This document shows positions 1 to 9,082 of a stretch of 36,548 nt of DNA, piece after piece. Both the position numbers and the translations under genes were made by a program. Numbering within the stretch: position 1 is the first letter of the stretch; every line of letters begins with the position of its first letter. Source of the DNA: Aphanocapsa sp. GSE-SYN-MK-11-07L (GTDB lineage: Bacteria; Cyanobacteriota; Cyanobacteriia; Thermosynechococcales; Thermosynechococcaceae). The stretch is taken from NCBI GenBank assembly GCA_019359715.1, contig JAHHGS010000116.1:1-36548 (forward strand). Direction: 5' to 3'. The notes under the pieces are model-generated. The model ran no database searches and was not told where the DNA came from. It saw only the letters and a program-made list of their open reading frames with translations.

Positions 1-143
1 TCTACTCCCTAACTTATCTCCCAAAAAATATATACATGACACTCAAATCCGGCCCCTAGACAAGATTATTTACTAAAGTGCCTGTTTTTTCGTAATGTTT
101 TGTTACCTCAAAAGAGCCGCACCCATCAGAAATCTTGCTGGAT

Positions 144-308
144 CTAGTAATCGGTTGTGCGATGATCGACAAACTGCAAACTATCTGTCTGCCCTTTAAC
201 GGTATCAATTTGAGCGTTGGTGAGCATGTTTAGGCCAAGGGCTGCAACCAGATAAAACATGGCAAGCATTCCCAACTTGGGCCAATTGTGAGAGAGAAAA
301 CGCAACAT
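144..308 (-). CDS. Small single-helix membrane protein, unknown function
   Basis: A 54-residue open frame on the minus strand beginning MLRFLSHNWPKLGMLAMFYL and ending HRTTDY. Residues about 12-31 are hydrophobic enough for one membrane segment or an uncleaved signal anchor. The remainder is polar. A strong ribosome binding site (AGGAG, 7 bases before the ATG) supports translation, which is the main reason to call so short a frame. It is divergent from rimO and separated from it by about 470 bases. I do not recognise the family. The length and topology fit the many small thylakoid or plasma-membrane proteins of cyanobacteria, but that is inference. Confidence 0.6.
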   Translation of the reverse strand: MLRFLSHNWPKLGMLAMFYLVAALGLNMLTNAQIDTVKGQTDSLQFVDHRTTDY

Positions 309-781
309 CGGCTAACTCCTAATTTAAGCAAACCAATTAATTTAAATCACAAAAATCTGGCACTGACACGGCATCTCAGCTAGAAAACGAAGCTCTGCGA
401 TCACGGAGACAGAACTTCATTCCCCCCAAACCCAACGAAATTACTGAGGAAAGCGGTAGGAAATAGGAAAACACATTACTTTGTACCTATACATTAAAGC
501 TTTTTGGGGAACCTAAGGTCATCTTTGCGACAATTTCTACATATCTTTAAAATCATTGACAGCTAGATTATTCTAATCAGCAGCAGCGATCGCCAGAATC
601 TAGCTTTTGGCGGATATACAGGGGTTTGGCATCGCTGAGATGGCAAGTTTAGAACTGAGTAAACTTGTTTAGATTCCGGCCGCCATAGCAGCATGACTGT
701 TTTTGAGTTAGGCTAGACAAGCACTTTCGACGGTTGTGGGTCTATTGCTTGGCCATCAACCAGGTTTGATAACAGCCAACA
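309..781. other. Non-coding divergent region between the small membrane protein gene and rimO
   Basis: This 473-base stretch should hold the divergent promoters of the 54-residue gene (-) and rimO (+). It contains a HIP1 site near 587. A TTGACA at 556-561 has no -10 hexamer at an acceptable distance, so I do not call a promoter. No tRNA, stable hairpin or convincing small ORF was found by eye. Confidence 0.4.
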
Positions 782-2152
782 ATGAACCCGAAACCCACGA
801 TCGCCATTTCTCATTTAGGCTGCGAAAAAAATCGCGTTGATACTGAGCATATGCTGGGCTTGCTGGTAGAAGCGGGTTATGGCGTGGATGCCGATGAAGC
901 GTTAGCCGATTATGTGATTGTCAACACCTGTAGCTTTATTCAGGCTGCCCGTGAAGAGTCAGTCCGCACATTAGTCGAGTTGGCAGAAGCCGATAAGAAA
1001 ATTGTGATTACCGGCTGCATGGCTCAGCATTTCCAAGCGCAATTGCTAGAAGAACTGCCGGAGGCGGTGGCCTTAGTTGGCACTGGCGACTATCACAAAA
1101 TTGTCGATGTGATCGAGCGGGTAGAAGCTGGGCAACGAGTGACAGAGGTTAGCTCGGAATCAACCTACATTGCCGATGAAACCGTTCCTCGCTACCGCAC
1201 CACGACTGAGGGTGTAGCTTATTTGCGGGTGGCCGAGGGCTGTGACTATCGGTGCGCCTTTTGCATTATTCCTCATCTGCGGGGCAATCAGCGATCGCGC
1301 AGCATTGAGTCGATTGTGGCCGAAGCCAACCAACTGGCGGCGGAAGGAGTGAAGGAAATTATTTTAATTTCCCAAATCACGACCAACTATGGTTTAGACC
1401 TTTACGGCAAACCAAAGCTGGCGGAACTACTGCGGGCGCTTGGCCAGGTAGATGTGCCCTGGATTCGGATCCACTATGCTTATCCAACTGGGTTAACCCC
1501 AGCGGTGATCGAAGCAATTCGTGAAACCCCGAACGTGTTGCCCTACTTAGATTTACCTTTGCAGCATTCTCACCCAGAAATTCTGCGGGCAATGAATCGT
1601 CCTTGGCAGGGTCAAGTCAACGATTGGATCATTGAGCAAATTAAAACGGCGCTGCCCGAAGCGGTTTTGCGAACCACCTTTATTGTTGGGTTTCCGGGCG
1701 AGACAGCAGCGCAGTTTGAGCATTTGTGCGAGTTTGTCCAGCGACATCAGTTTGATCATGTCGGCGTGTTTACTTTTTCCCCAGAAGAAGGGACTCCTGC
1801 CTACAGCTTGCCCGGTCACTTACCTCAGGAAGTGATGGAGGCGCGTCGCGATCGCCTGATGAGCCTACAGCAACCGATTTCTTTGCACAGAAATCGGCAG
1901 CAAATCGGCAAGGTAATTAACGTGCTGATTGAACAGGAAAATCCAGAGACGGGGGAGCTAATCGGCCGCAGCGATCGCTTTTCTCCCGACGTAGACGGCT
2001 TAGTTTACGTGCAGGGCAGCGCTGCCCTCGGCAGCATGGCGCTGGTTAAGATCACAGATGCTGATCCCTATGACCTTTATGGTCAAGTGGCGATCGCAGC
2101 CGACTTGATCGGGTGGCCTAAGATGGCGCTCCCCGCTGTGCCAGCAAATTAA
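782..2152 (+). CDS. rimO: Ribosomal protein S12 methylthiotransferase RimO
   Basis: Radical-SAM methylthiotransferase that adds a methylthio group to the conserved aspartate of ribosomal protein S12. The N-terminal UPF0004 domain has its three cluster cysteines at C14, C50 and C79. The radical-SAM motif CxxxCxxC is at C154, C158 and C161 (CDYRCAFC), followed by IIPHLRG. The C-terminal part (about residues 375-445) fits a TRAM domain. The start [10 protein letters not shown] is typical of RimO rather than MiaB. At 456 residues it is slightly longer than the usual 430-445. No Shine-Dalgarno sequence precedes the ATG, which is common in cyanobacteria. It is probably monocistronic, since the next gene has its own long leader. 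Confidence 0.93.
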   Translation: MNPKPTIAISHLGCEKNRVDTEHMLGLLVEAGYGVDADEALADYVIVNTCSFIQAAREESVRTLVELAEADKKIVITGCMAQHFQAQLLEELPEAVALVGTGDYHKIVDVIERVEAGQRVTEVSSESTYIADETVPRYRTTTEGVAYLRVAEGCDYRCAFCIIPHLRGNQRSRSIESIVAEANQLAAEGVKEIILISQITTNYGLDLYGKPKLAELLRALGQVDVPWIRIHYAYPTGLTPAVIEAIRETPNVLPYLDLPLQHSHPEILRAMNRPWQGQVNDWIIEQIKTALPEAVLRTTFIVGFPGETAAQFEHLCEFVQRHQFDHVGVFTFSPEEGTPAYSLPGHLPQEVMEARRDRLMSLQQPISLHRNRQQIGKVINVLIEQENPETGELIGRSDRFSPDVDGLVYVQGSAALGSMALVKITDADPYDLYGQVAIAADLIGWPKMALPAVPAN

Positions 2153-2158
2153 TTTTGG

Positions 2159-2175
2159 CTAAATCCCCCATTTAG
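2159..2175 (+). terminator. Weak hairpin after rimO
   Basis: CTAAAT-CCCCC-ATTTAG lies 7 bases after the rimO stop, with a TTTTGTT stretch a few bases further on. The six-pair AT-rich stem is weak, so this is only a possible terminator or mRNA end. Confidence 0.3.
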
Positions 2176-2388
2176 TTACGTTTTGTTGCAAGATATTAAA
2201 AGACTGAAAAGTTTGCAAGCTGATTTAAGGTCAGACCATAGAACTTACAAATTTTTTCAGGGCTGCTGCTCCTTGGCATCGACTGGGTGCGAGTGGGTGA
2301 GTAACATCTCTCCCCAGGTTTCAAGTCTAAATAGGCTAGGGATCTCCAGAGTGGCGGCACAGCTTTCACGACCTTTTCAGGAGATTTC

Positions 2389-3795
2389 ATGACTGCCTCA
2401 TTTAGCCAACTTGGCCTTTCAGATGCCCACGCTCAACATTTAGAGAGCTTAGGGTTTACTGAACCAACCCCGATTCAAATTCAAGCCATTCCACCCCTGC
2501 TGGCGGGGCGAGATGTGATTGGGCAAGCTCAAACCGGCACAGGTAAAACTGCTGCCTTTGGCTTGCCAATGCTAGAGCGGATTGATCCCCAATCCTTTGA
2601 TACTCAGGCTTTGATTCTTACACCTACCCGCGAACTAGCGGTGCAGGTGAGTCAGGCGATTTTCAACCTAAAATCTGACCCCAACATCCGAGTTTTAGCG
2701 ATTTATGGTGGTCAGCCGATTGAGCGGCAAATTGATCGGCTGAAGCGGGGCGTGCAAGTTTTGGTCGGCACGCCTGGGCGAGTCTTAGATTTAATTAAGC
2801 GGGGAGCGATGCCCCTCAGCACTCTCACCTGGTTCATCTTAGATGAAGCAGATGAAATGCTGAATATGGGCTTTATCCCTGATGTGAAGCAGATTTTGAC
2901 TCAGGTGCCGGCCCAGCGCCAAACCGCCTTTTTCTCGGCCACGATGGAGCCGGCCATTTATCGGTTGGCAAAACAGTTTTTGCAGTCGCCTGTCACCGTT
3001 AGCGTTGAGCAAAGCCAGGCTGCACCAACCAAAATTGAGCAAGTTGCCTACAAAATGCCGCGCGGTGCTTCTAAGCCCCGCACCCTGCAAATGATTTTGG
3101 AGCTGGAAGACCCAGAATCAGCCTTGATTTTTGTTCGGACTCGGCGAGCTGCGGCTGAACTGACGAACCTGCTTCAGTCGGAAGGCTACAGCGCTGATGA
3201 ATACCACGGCGACCTCAGTCAAAGCCAGCGAGAGCGATTAATTAATCGGTTCCGGCAAGGACAAATTCGCTGGGTAGTGGCGACAGATATTGCGGCGCGT
3301 GGCTTACACGTCGAAGACCTGACGCACGTGATTAACTATGACCTGCCGGATAGCCTGGAAAGCTACGTGCACCGGATTGGTCGGACGGGTCGAGCCGGTA
3401 AAACTGGGATTGCTGTTACTCTAATTCATCCCCTCGATCGCCATAAGCTGGGTCAAATTGAGCGGCACGTTCAGCAAAAGCTGACGCTGTTAGAAGCGCC
3501 TAGCCGGGCTCAAATTGAAGCCCGCCGCTTAGAGCGGATGAAAGACCAGGTAAAAGCCGCGCTGATGGGAGAACGGATGGCTTCTTTCTTGCCAATTGTT
3601 TCCCAGCTCAGTGAAGAGTATGACGTGCAAGCGATCGCTGCTGCTGCCCTCCAGATGGCCTTCGATCAAAACCGCCCTCTGCCTAACCAAACTGAAGCGA
3701 CTCCCACCCCTAGCGGAAACTCAGAGTCAGAACGCAGCCGCAAGCCAGTTCGTAATCTCAATCGGCAAAGAGATCGAGCAACCAACCAGCGTTAG
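2389..3795 (+). CDS. crhR: DEAD-box ATP-dependent RNA helicase, CrhR-like
   Basis: RNA helicase with every core motif: Q motif (TPIQIQ, about residue 27), Walker A AQTGTGKT (47-54), DEAD (152-155), SAT (183-185), ATDIAARG (about 298) and HRIGRTGR (328-335). After the core, the stretch GERMASFLP...LSEEYDVQAIAAAALQ matches the C-terminal extension of cyanobacterial CrhR, the redox- and cold-responsive helicase of Synechocystis, as I know that family. The tail (last 30 residues) is basic and low-complexity, suited to RNA contact. At 468 residues it is a little shorter than CrhR. AGGAG sits just before the ATG. The 236-base gap after rimO implies a long leader, consistent with the post-transcriptional control described for such helicases. 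Orthology to crhR rather than a paralogue is likely but unproven. Confidence 0.88.
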   Translation: MTASFSQLGLSDAHAQHLESLGFTEPTPIQIQAIPPLLAGRDVIGQAQTGTGKTAAFGLPMLERIDPQSFDTQALILTPTRELAVQVSQAIFNLKSDPNIRVLAIYGGQPIERQIDRLKRGVQVLVGTPGRVLDLIKRGAMPLSTLTWFILDEADEMLNMGFIPDVKQILTQVPAQRQTAFFSATMEPAIYRLAKQFLQSPVTVSVEQSQAAPTKIEQVAYKMPRGASKPRTLQMILELEDPESALIFVRTRRAAAELTNLLQSEGYSADEYHGDLSQSQRERLINRFRQGQIRWVVATDIAARGLHVEDLTHVINYDLPDSLESYVHRIGRTGRAGKTGIAVTLIHPLDRHKLGQIERHVQQKLTLLEAPSRAQIEARRLERMKDQVKAALMGERMASFLPIVSQLSEEYDVQAIAAAALQMAFDQNRPLPNQTEATPTPSGNSESERSRKPVRNLNRQRDRATNQR

Positions 3796-3831
3796 CACTC
3801 GGTTCTACGGTTTCCTGGGGTTTGACAACAG

Positions 3832-3868
3832 AAAATCTGGATGTTCTGACAGGAGCATCCAGATTTTT
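3832..3868 (+). terminator. Rho-independent terminator of the helicase gene
   Basis: Perfect 12-pair stem AAAATCTGGATG (3832-3843) and CATCCAGATTTT (3856-3867), with a 12-base loop. The T run is part of the 3' arm. It lies 36 bases after the helicase stop codon and separates that gene from the chemotaxis operon. Confidence 0.8.
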
Positions 3869-3964
3869 GTTGCAAGCGATTCAAAGCACGAAGCCGCTTT
3901 ACAGCAATTGTCTGCCAGCTAAAATTTGGTAAAGCTGAGATTTAGTATTCTGTAAATTATATGA

Positions 3965-3999
3965 GATAGTTCAAAATTATCTATTATCTGAAAACTATC
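3965..3999 (+). promoter_or_regulatory. Inverted repeat upstream of the chemotaxis operon
   Basis: GATAGTT (3965-3971) and AACTATC (3993-3999) form an inverted repeat with a 21-base spacer of AT-rich sequence, ending 36 bases before the first gene of the operon. It could be an operator or a leader hairpin. No regulator can be named. Confidence 0.3.
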
Positions 4000-4035
4000 A
4001 GAGATGGTTTGAGCAAATGGAGAATGGCTGGCTAA

Positions 4036-5277
4036 ATGCAGGGAGCATTAACAGAAATTGATATTAGCAGTATTTTTCAACTGCTGGCGTTGGGTCAACG
4101 TACAGGGACTCTCTACATTGAAGCGACCTCGAATTGGGCCTGGTTATTTTTTTTACATAATGGAGAAATTTATTACGCTCTCAACCTCAGCCATTCAGCC
4201 TTAACCCGGCTCCAAGATTACCTGCGATCTCATCAGCCTCAGATTGACTGGGAATCCCTCTCGGTAGAGCTTGAAGGCGTTGATGCAGAATATAGCTGTC
4301 TATGGTTACTGACCCAAAAGCAAATTCTCTTGCCTCAGAAGGCACGGTTCATCTTACAAAGTATGGTGCAAGAAACTTTGTTTGATGTGCTTAGTCTGTC
4401 TCAGGGGCATTTTTGGTTTGCTGCCGAGCAATCGATTACGCCCATCCTGGCAACCTACGATTCTGTTGCTTTGTCAAAAGATTTGTTAACCAAACTACAG
4501 GAGTGGAAGCGTTTTTTTCCCTACATTCGCTCTCCAGAGCAGTTCTTGCATATTCCCTACCCAGACCGGCTGCAAACGCTCCTGCCTGCTAAAGCCTTTC
4601 ATCGTTTGCAGGCTTGGGTGCAAGAGCATACTTCCATTCGCCGACTCGGACGAATTTTAAATAAGGATAGTCTGGCTGTAGCGAGGGCTATTTATCCCTA
4701 TGCTCAGCAAGGGCTAGTCAGGCTTTATGTTGCTGATGCTTCAGTCGGTAATTCAGTAATTTTAAATCACCAGGTTGCCAAAATTGTTTGGATTAGTGAG
4801 GCAATGTCAAGTCAAGAATTAGTTGAGGGTACGCTAAGGACAAGCGGTTATGAGGTGACGGCGATCGCCCATCCTCTGAGCGCTTTGAGCCTAATCTTTC
4901 AAATTAGTCCCAACTTTATTTTTTGTGACATCACTTTGTCCGAGCTAAATGGCTACGATGTTTGTGCAATGCTCCGCTCTACCTCTTTATTTCGTTACAC
5001 TCCAATTGTGTTGCTAACAACCGAAATTCATTGCGTTGATCGCTCCAGAGTCATTTCCTCCGGTGCGACAACTTGCCTCCGTCAGCCCTCAAGTGCAGCG
5101 GAGCTTCTGTCTTTAATTGGTCAATATGTTAACCTTGGTAGTTCTTTCGCCTCTAGTCAGCTTGACTATGGCAAGTGCTTAGAGCAGCAACCGCAGACAG
5201 TTGATCAGGTTGCAAATCGTCCAAGTGCTCTCCTCTCAAAAACTGAAGGCTATCCCATCGCAGGTATCTCTTTATGA
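4036..5277 (+). CDS. pilG: PATAN (DUF4388)-REC protein, PatA/PilG/HmpA type
   Basis: First gene of a chemotaxis-like operon. The N-terminal ~230 residues form a PATAN/DUF4388 module (MQGALTEIDISSIFQLLALG, then TGTLYIEA and HNGEIYYALN). Residues about 245-365 form a receiver fold. The receiver is degenerate: it keeps the acceptor-like Asp D298 (FCDIT), but the acidic pair is replaced by S254-E255 and the invariant Lys-Pro by R349-Q350-P351. Normal phosphorylation and Mg binding are therefore doubtful. In cyanobacteria such proteins open Tax/Pil/Hmp loci and are thought to act as output regulators beside a CheY. The gene overlaps the following cheY by four bases (ATGA). The PilG-like assignment rests on gene order; PixG is the main alternative, but the receptor here lacks GAF domains. 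Confidence 0.82.
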   Translation: MQGALTEIDISSIFQLLALGQRTGTLYIEATSNWAWLFFLHNGEIYYALNLSHSALTRLQDYLRSHQPQIDWESLSVELEGVDAEYSCLWLLTQKQILLPQKARFILQSMVQETLFDVLSLSQGHFWFAAEQSITPILATYDSVALSKDLLTKLQEWKRFFPYIRSPEQFLHIPYPDRLQTLLPAKAFHRLQAWVQEHTSIRRLGRILNKDSLAVARAIYPYAQQGLVRLYVADASVGNSVILNHQVAKIVWISEAMSSQELVEGTLRTSGYEVTAIAHPLSALSLIFQISPNFIFCDITLSELNGYDVCAMLRSTSLFRYTPIVLLTTEIHCVDRSRVISSGATTCLRQPSSAAELLSLIGQYVNLGSSFASSQLDYGKCLEQQPQTVDQVANRPSALLSKTEGYPIAGISL

Positions 5278-5639
5278 GCAAGGTTTTGGTTGTTGAAGAC
5301 AGCGCCCCTCAACGGGAAATGATCAGCGAGCTTTTGCAGAAAAGCGGCTTGACCGTTGATATCGCTAATGATGGCGTGGAGGCCCTAGAGCGAATCCAAA
5401 CGCTGCAGCCTGACATTGTAGTTTTAGATATTGTCATGCCTCGAATGAATGGTTACGAACTTTGTCGCCAGATCAAATCTGATCCACAAACCCAAGGGGT
5501 GCCGGTTGTGATTTGTTCGGCCAAGGGAGAAGACTTCGATCGCTATTGGGGCATGAAACAAGGGGCCGATGCGTATATCGCCAAGCCCTTCCAGCCGAAA
5601 GAACTGGTTGGAACCGTCAAGCAGCTACTCCGAGGTTAG
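5274..5639 (+). CDS. pilH: CheY-like single-domain response regulator (PilH/HmpB type)
   Basis: A stand-alone 121-residue receiver domain with an intact active site: acidic pair E8-D9, phosphoacceptor D52 (VVLDIVMPRMNG), S82 and K104 (AKPF). It is the likely phosphate acceptor from the CheA encoded at the end of the operon. No output domain is present, so it should signal through protein contact, as CheY/PilH proteins do in twitching motility. The start overlaps the previous stop (ATGA), implying translational coupling. The intact site contrasts with the degenerate receiver encoded just upstream. Confidence 0.9.
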   Translation: MSKVLVVEDSAPQREMISELLQKSGLTVDIANDGVEALERIQTLQPDIVVLDIVMPRMNGYELCRQIKSDPQTQGVPVVICSAKGEDFDRYWGMKQGADAYIAKPFQPKELVGTVKQLLRG

Positions 5640-5644
5640 TCACT

Positions 5645-6175
5645 ATGATCAGCAGTCCCGATTTTCTGACCGACGATCGTTCCGAGCCAGGGATTGGCTT
5701 TCAGAGCTTGGAAAGCCCGGAAGGCGATTTGCACCTCAAGTTCTATACCGCTTCCGGCACTGAATTAGCGCTGCCTGCCGTCGATGTGCGGGAAGTTGTT
5801 GCCCCTGCTCCCAGCCGGATTACGCCTGTCCCCAATTCGTCTCCCTTACTCTTAGGCATTCTCAACTTGCGGGGACAAGTGATTTGGGTGGCAGATATTG
5901 GTCAATTTCTCGGAGATAGCCCGCCACTTAACACCGACCGTTCCGAAATTTCCGTGATTGCGATCGAGCAAGATGAAGTCGTGGTCGGCTTGGCGGTTGA
6001 TCAGATTATTGGCATGGACTGGCTGAACCCAGACAAGCTAAGACTGTCTACGGATGCACCAGATAGCATGGCTCCCTACCTACAGGGAGAGTGGTTAATT
6101 GACCCGGAAACTAATCGGTGTTTACGGCTTCTTGATCCTGTAGCCATTTTACGTTCGGCCCGCTGGGCAGGATAG
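5645..6175 (+). CDS. pilI: CheW-like coupling protein (PilI/HmpC type)
   Basis: A CheW domain protein of 176 residues that should link the MCP to the CheA kinase. The core reads LPAVDVREVVAPAP, then ITPVPNSSPLLLGILNLRGQVIWVADIGQFLG and VVVGLAVDQIIGM, all typical CheW strands. The frame stays open upstream into cheY, but the real start is the ATG at 5645, five bases after the cheY stop, preceded by GAGG. The first 25 residues are a variable lead. It is co-transcribed with its neighbours. Confidence 0.88.
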   Translation: MISSPDFLTDDRSEPGIGFQSLESPEGDLHLKFYTASGTELALPAVDVREVVAPAPSRITPVPNSSPLLLGILNLRGQVIWVADIGQFLGDSPPLNTDRSEISVIAIEQDEVVVGLAVDQIIGMDWLNPDKLRLSTDAPDSMAPYLQGEWLIDPETNRCLRLLDPVAILRSARWAG

Positions 6176-6264
6176 ACAGACATTGCAGTTTAGATTACCC
6201 AGTTCAGACCCATTGGCAAGCTTAGAGAGCCTGTATTTAAGAGCATTTCGATAGGAGTACATTG

Positions 6265-9006
6265 ATGGCACCAAGTACCAAATATACCGAAGAATATCAG
6301 CAAGCCCTAAGCGCCTACATGAACGGTGGTTACGAAGAAGCGGCGGCAATTTCTGACCGTTTGGTTAAAAGCTATCCTGATGACCCAAATCTCCGCTTGC
6401 TGCGCGGACACATTCATTGCTATCAAAATCAGTATGAAACGGCTCGTGAACAGTACCAAATCGTGCTGAGCCTGACTTCTGATCCTGAATTAATTGACTG
6501 TGCGAACACCAGCTTGGATAATGCTAGCCAATATATGGCTGAACCTTCAGTGGCGCCGATTGCAGCAGAGCGCCTTAGCGAATGCAATCCTGACAAACCA
6601 GAAGATATTACCGCCTTTCAAGGAGGTGAAACCAGTTTTAATCTGACCGGATCGCGTGGAGCAGATTTAGAGCAGTTTACCTATATTCAGACCGATAACC
6701 TGACTGAAGATGCCACACCATTTGCTGACCCTTTTACCCAGAATCCTGTCAATCCCCCAAGTCCTATGATAGACCCCAAAGCTACCGCGTCCGAAGACCC
6801 CTTTTTCAATCAAGAAACCCCAGTTGAGCGGAATAGTAGCTTCTCTCTAGAAGACTTAGATGAGGAAGCGACTCTACTGATGCATGGTGGGCCCTCGATT
6901 AATGGTGCTCCAGCCGATGCCGCCGAGCTACGCAATCAAATTGACTCTAATGCCCCAGAGGATCAGCGATCGGCAGCAGAGGATGAATCTCTGTTTGATG
7001 ACTATTCAACTCCTGAACCGGCGTCGGCTGAGCCTAGTCTTGCCGATCTGAGCCTGGAAACCCAAAATCTTTGGCTATCTGAAGATGCACCCTCTGAGGA
7101 ATCTTTATTCGGCGATTATTTTAGTAGTGCCTCTACGCCTAGTGCAGGTGTACCTGCTCCAGAAGCAGAGAACTTTGATGTTGAGGAGATGGAGTTGCTA
7201 GATGAAGCAGACGATCTGACTCTATTCATGGGTGGACAAAGCACTGCATCGAGTTTAGGGGCTGAGAGAGGCACAGTCTCCCCACTTGAACAAGACACAT
7301 TTCAAGATCAAAATGTTGGCTTAGGTTCATCGAAAACCTTTGGGCTTAACAATACCAATTTTGGCTTCGCAGGTGATCTCGGTGATCCAGAAGACCTAGA
7401 CGATGACTTAGACATGGGCACGGAGCTATCGGGTTATGTGCCTAGCCCGCGTCAAGAGCCACCAGAACCAGTGGCGTTGTTAGACGATATTTCTGGGTCG
7501 TTGGCGGGTGTGCCTTCCTTAATTAGCGACGATCGCCGAGAGTCGTCCTCGACGGCAGCCCCCCTAGCAACTCTGCCGAGCGCTGAACTAGCCTCGCCTC
7601 CGGCAGCGGTAGTTCAGCCTTTTTCTCTAGCAAAAAGCAACTTGGTCAGCGCGATCGCAACCGGAGCCATTTCGGCCATTGTGGCTGGGGCTGTCTCTTT
7701 AGCGGTGGCCCAACCCAGGAGTAACCAAGGAGCGCTTTTAGCCGCCTTGGGAGCCGGCCTGGCCGGGGGTGGCACGACGTTTGTGATGGGGCAAAAAAAT
7801 CTGGCTCACATCAAGCGCTGCACCAATGATTTACAGAACCAGTTTGGCGCCGTTGCCCGAGGCGACCTGACTGCCAAAGCCACAGAATACTCTCAGGACG
7901 AATTTGGTCAGTTGGCCAGCGGCTTTAACAAAATGACCAGAGTGATCTACGCTGTCACTAGTGAGTCTCAGCAAAAAGCGGAAGAAAACGAAAAGTCAAA
8001 AGAAGACCTGCAACGGCAGGTGATTCGGCTGCTTGACGATGTGGAAGGCGCAGCCAGAGGCGATTTGACGGTGCAAGCTGAGGTGACGGCCGACGTGCTG
8101 GGCGCCGTGGCTGACTCGTTTAACCTGACGATTACTAACCTGCAAAAGATTGTCCAGCAGGTGAAAGTGGCGGCTCGCCAAGTCAATAGCGGTGCGGCAG
8201 AAAACGAAATCTTTGCCCGTAACCTCTCTTCAGATGCCCTGCGGCAAGCGGAAGAACTGGCGGTAACCCTAAACTCAGTCCAAATGATGACCAACGCGAT
8301 TCAGCGGGTGGCTGAGAGCGCCAAAGAAGCAAATGAAGTGGCTCGCTCGGCTTCTGCGATTGCTCTCAAGGGCGGAGATGCGGTGGAACAAACCGTGAAG
8401 GGAATTCTAGCTATTCGTGAAACGGTGGCAGAAACCACCCGCAAGGTGAAGCGGCTGGCCGAATCGTCCCAGGAGATTTCCAAAATTGTTGGTTTGATTT
8501 CGCAAATTGCCTCGCGGACGAATCTGTTAGCCCTCAACGCTAGTATTGAAGCAGCCCGCGCCGGTGAGTCTGGACGGGGGTTCGCGATCGTGGCGGACGA
8601 AGTGCGGCAGTTGGCGGACCGGGCGGCCAAGTCTTCGAAAGAAATTGAGCAAATCGTGCTGCAAATTCAAAGCGAAACTGGCTCTGTGATGACGGCGATG
8701 GAAGAAGGCACCCAACAGGTGATTGAGGGGACTAAACTAGCTGAACAAGCCAAGCGATCGCTGGAGGATATCATTCAAGTGTCAAGTCAAATCGATACCT
8801 TGGTGCGATCCATTACCACTGCCACAGTTGAACAGACTGAAACCGCCCGCTCGATGGCTCAGGTGATGCAATCGGTAGAATTAACTGCCCAATCCACCTC
8901 CCAAGAAGCCCAGCGCGTTTCTGATTCTCTGCAAAACCTAGTCACGGTTGCCCGCGACCTCCAAGGGTCGGTAGAGAAGTTCAAAGTTGACGGTGCAGAG
9001 GCTTAG
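6265..9006 (+). CDS. pilJ: Methyl-accepting chemotaxis protein with N-terminal TPR and long acidic linker (PilJ/HmpD type)
   Basis: Receptor of the operon, 913 residues from the ATG at 6265 (AGGAG 7 bases upstream; the in-frame TTG just before is less likely). Order: TPR-like helices (about 7-75, including [20 protein letters not shown]), a very acidic Ser/Asp/Glu-rich linker (about 90-445), two closely spaced hydrophobic segments (about 460-484 and 488-510), two HAMP-like regions (about 512-640) and an MCP signalling domain whose tip is near 745-790 ([23 protein letters not shown]). The membrane hairpin leaves almost no periplasmic domain, so input probably comes from the cytoplasm through the TPR and linker. 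No GAF domain is present, which argues against a PixJ-type photoreceptor. No CheR or CheB is encoded nearby. Confidence 0.87.
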   Translation: MAPSTKYTEEYQQALSAYMNGGYEEAAAISDRLVKSYPDDPNLRLLRGHIHCYQNQYETAREQYQIVLSLTSDPELIDCANTSLDNASQYMAEPSVAPIAAERLSECNPDKPEDITAFQGGETSFNLTGSRGADLEQFTYIQTDNLTEDATPFADPFTQNPVNPPSPMIDPKATASEDPFFNQETPVERNSSFSLEDLDEEATLLMHGGPSINGAPADAAELRNQIDSNAPEDQRSAAEDESLFDDYSTPEPASAEPSLADLSLETQNLWLSEDAPSEESLFGDYFSSASTPSAGVPAPEAENFDVEEMELLDEADDLTLFMGGQSTASSLGAERGTVSPLEQDTFQDQNVGLGSSKTFGLNNTNFGFAGDLGDPEDLDDDLDMGTELSGYVPSPRQEPPEPVALLDDISGSLAGVPSLISDDRRESSSTAAPLATLPSAELASPPAAVVQPFSLAKSNLVSAIATGAISAIVAGAVSLAVAQPRSNQGALLAALGAGLAGGGTTFVMGQKNLAHIKRCTNDLQNQFGAVARGDLTAKATEYSQDEFGQLASGFNKMTRVIYAVTSESQQKAEENEKSKEDLQRQVIRLLDDVEGAARGDLTVQAEVTADVLGAVADSFNLTITNLQKIVQQVKVAARQVNSGAAENEIFARNLSSDALRQAEELAVTLNSVQMMTNAIQRVAESAKEANEVARSASAIALKGGDAVEQTVKGILAIRETVAETTRKVKRLAESSQEISKIVGLISQIASRTNLLALNASIEAARAGESGRGFAIVADEVRQLADRAAKSSKEIEQIVLQIQSETGSVMTAMEEGTQQVIEGTKLAEQAKRSLEDIIQVSSQIDTLVRSITTATVEQTETARSMAQVMQSVELTAQSTSQEAQRVSDSLQNLVTVARDLQGSVEKFKVDGAEA

Positions 9007-9082
9007 CCGCTAGCGATCGCAAGACTGGTTACTTCGTTTAGACATTGATTTTCAGCAAAAGAGCCATCCGAGGGAAACTGCC

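Noticed and set aside
556-577. TTGACA followed by TATTCT or TCTAAT as a rimO promoter.
   Set aside because: The spacers are only 8 and 10 bases, too short for a sigma70-type promoter.
5513-5644. Extended CheW frame starting inside cheY.
   Set aside because: It is an out-of-frame read of cheY; the CheW fold starts after the ATG at 5645, which has its own ribosome binding site.
6265-9006. PixJ-type photoreceptor identity for the MCP.
   Set aside because: No GAF domain or chromophore-binding cysteine motif is present; the N-terminus is TPR-like and the linker is acidic.
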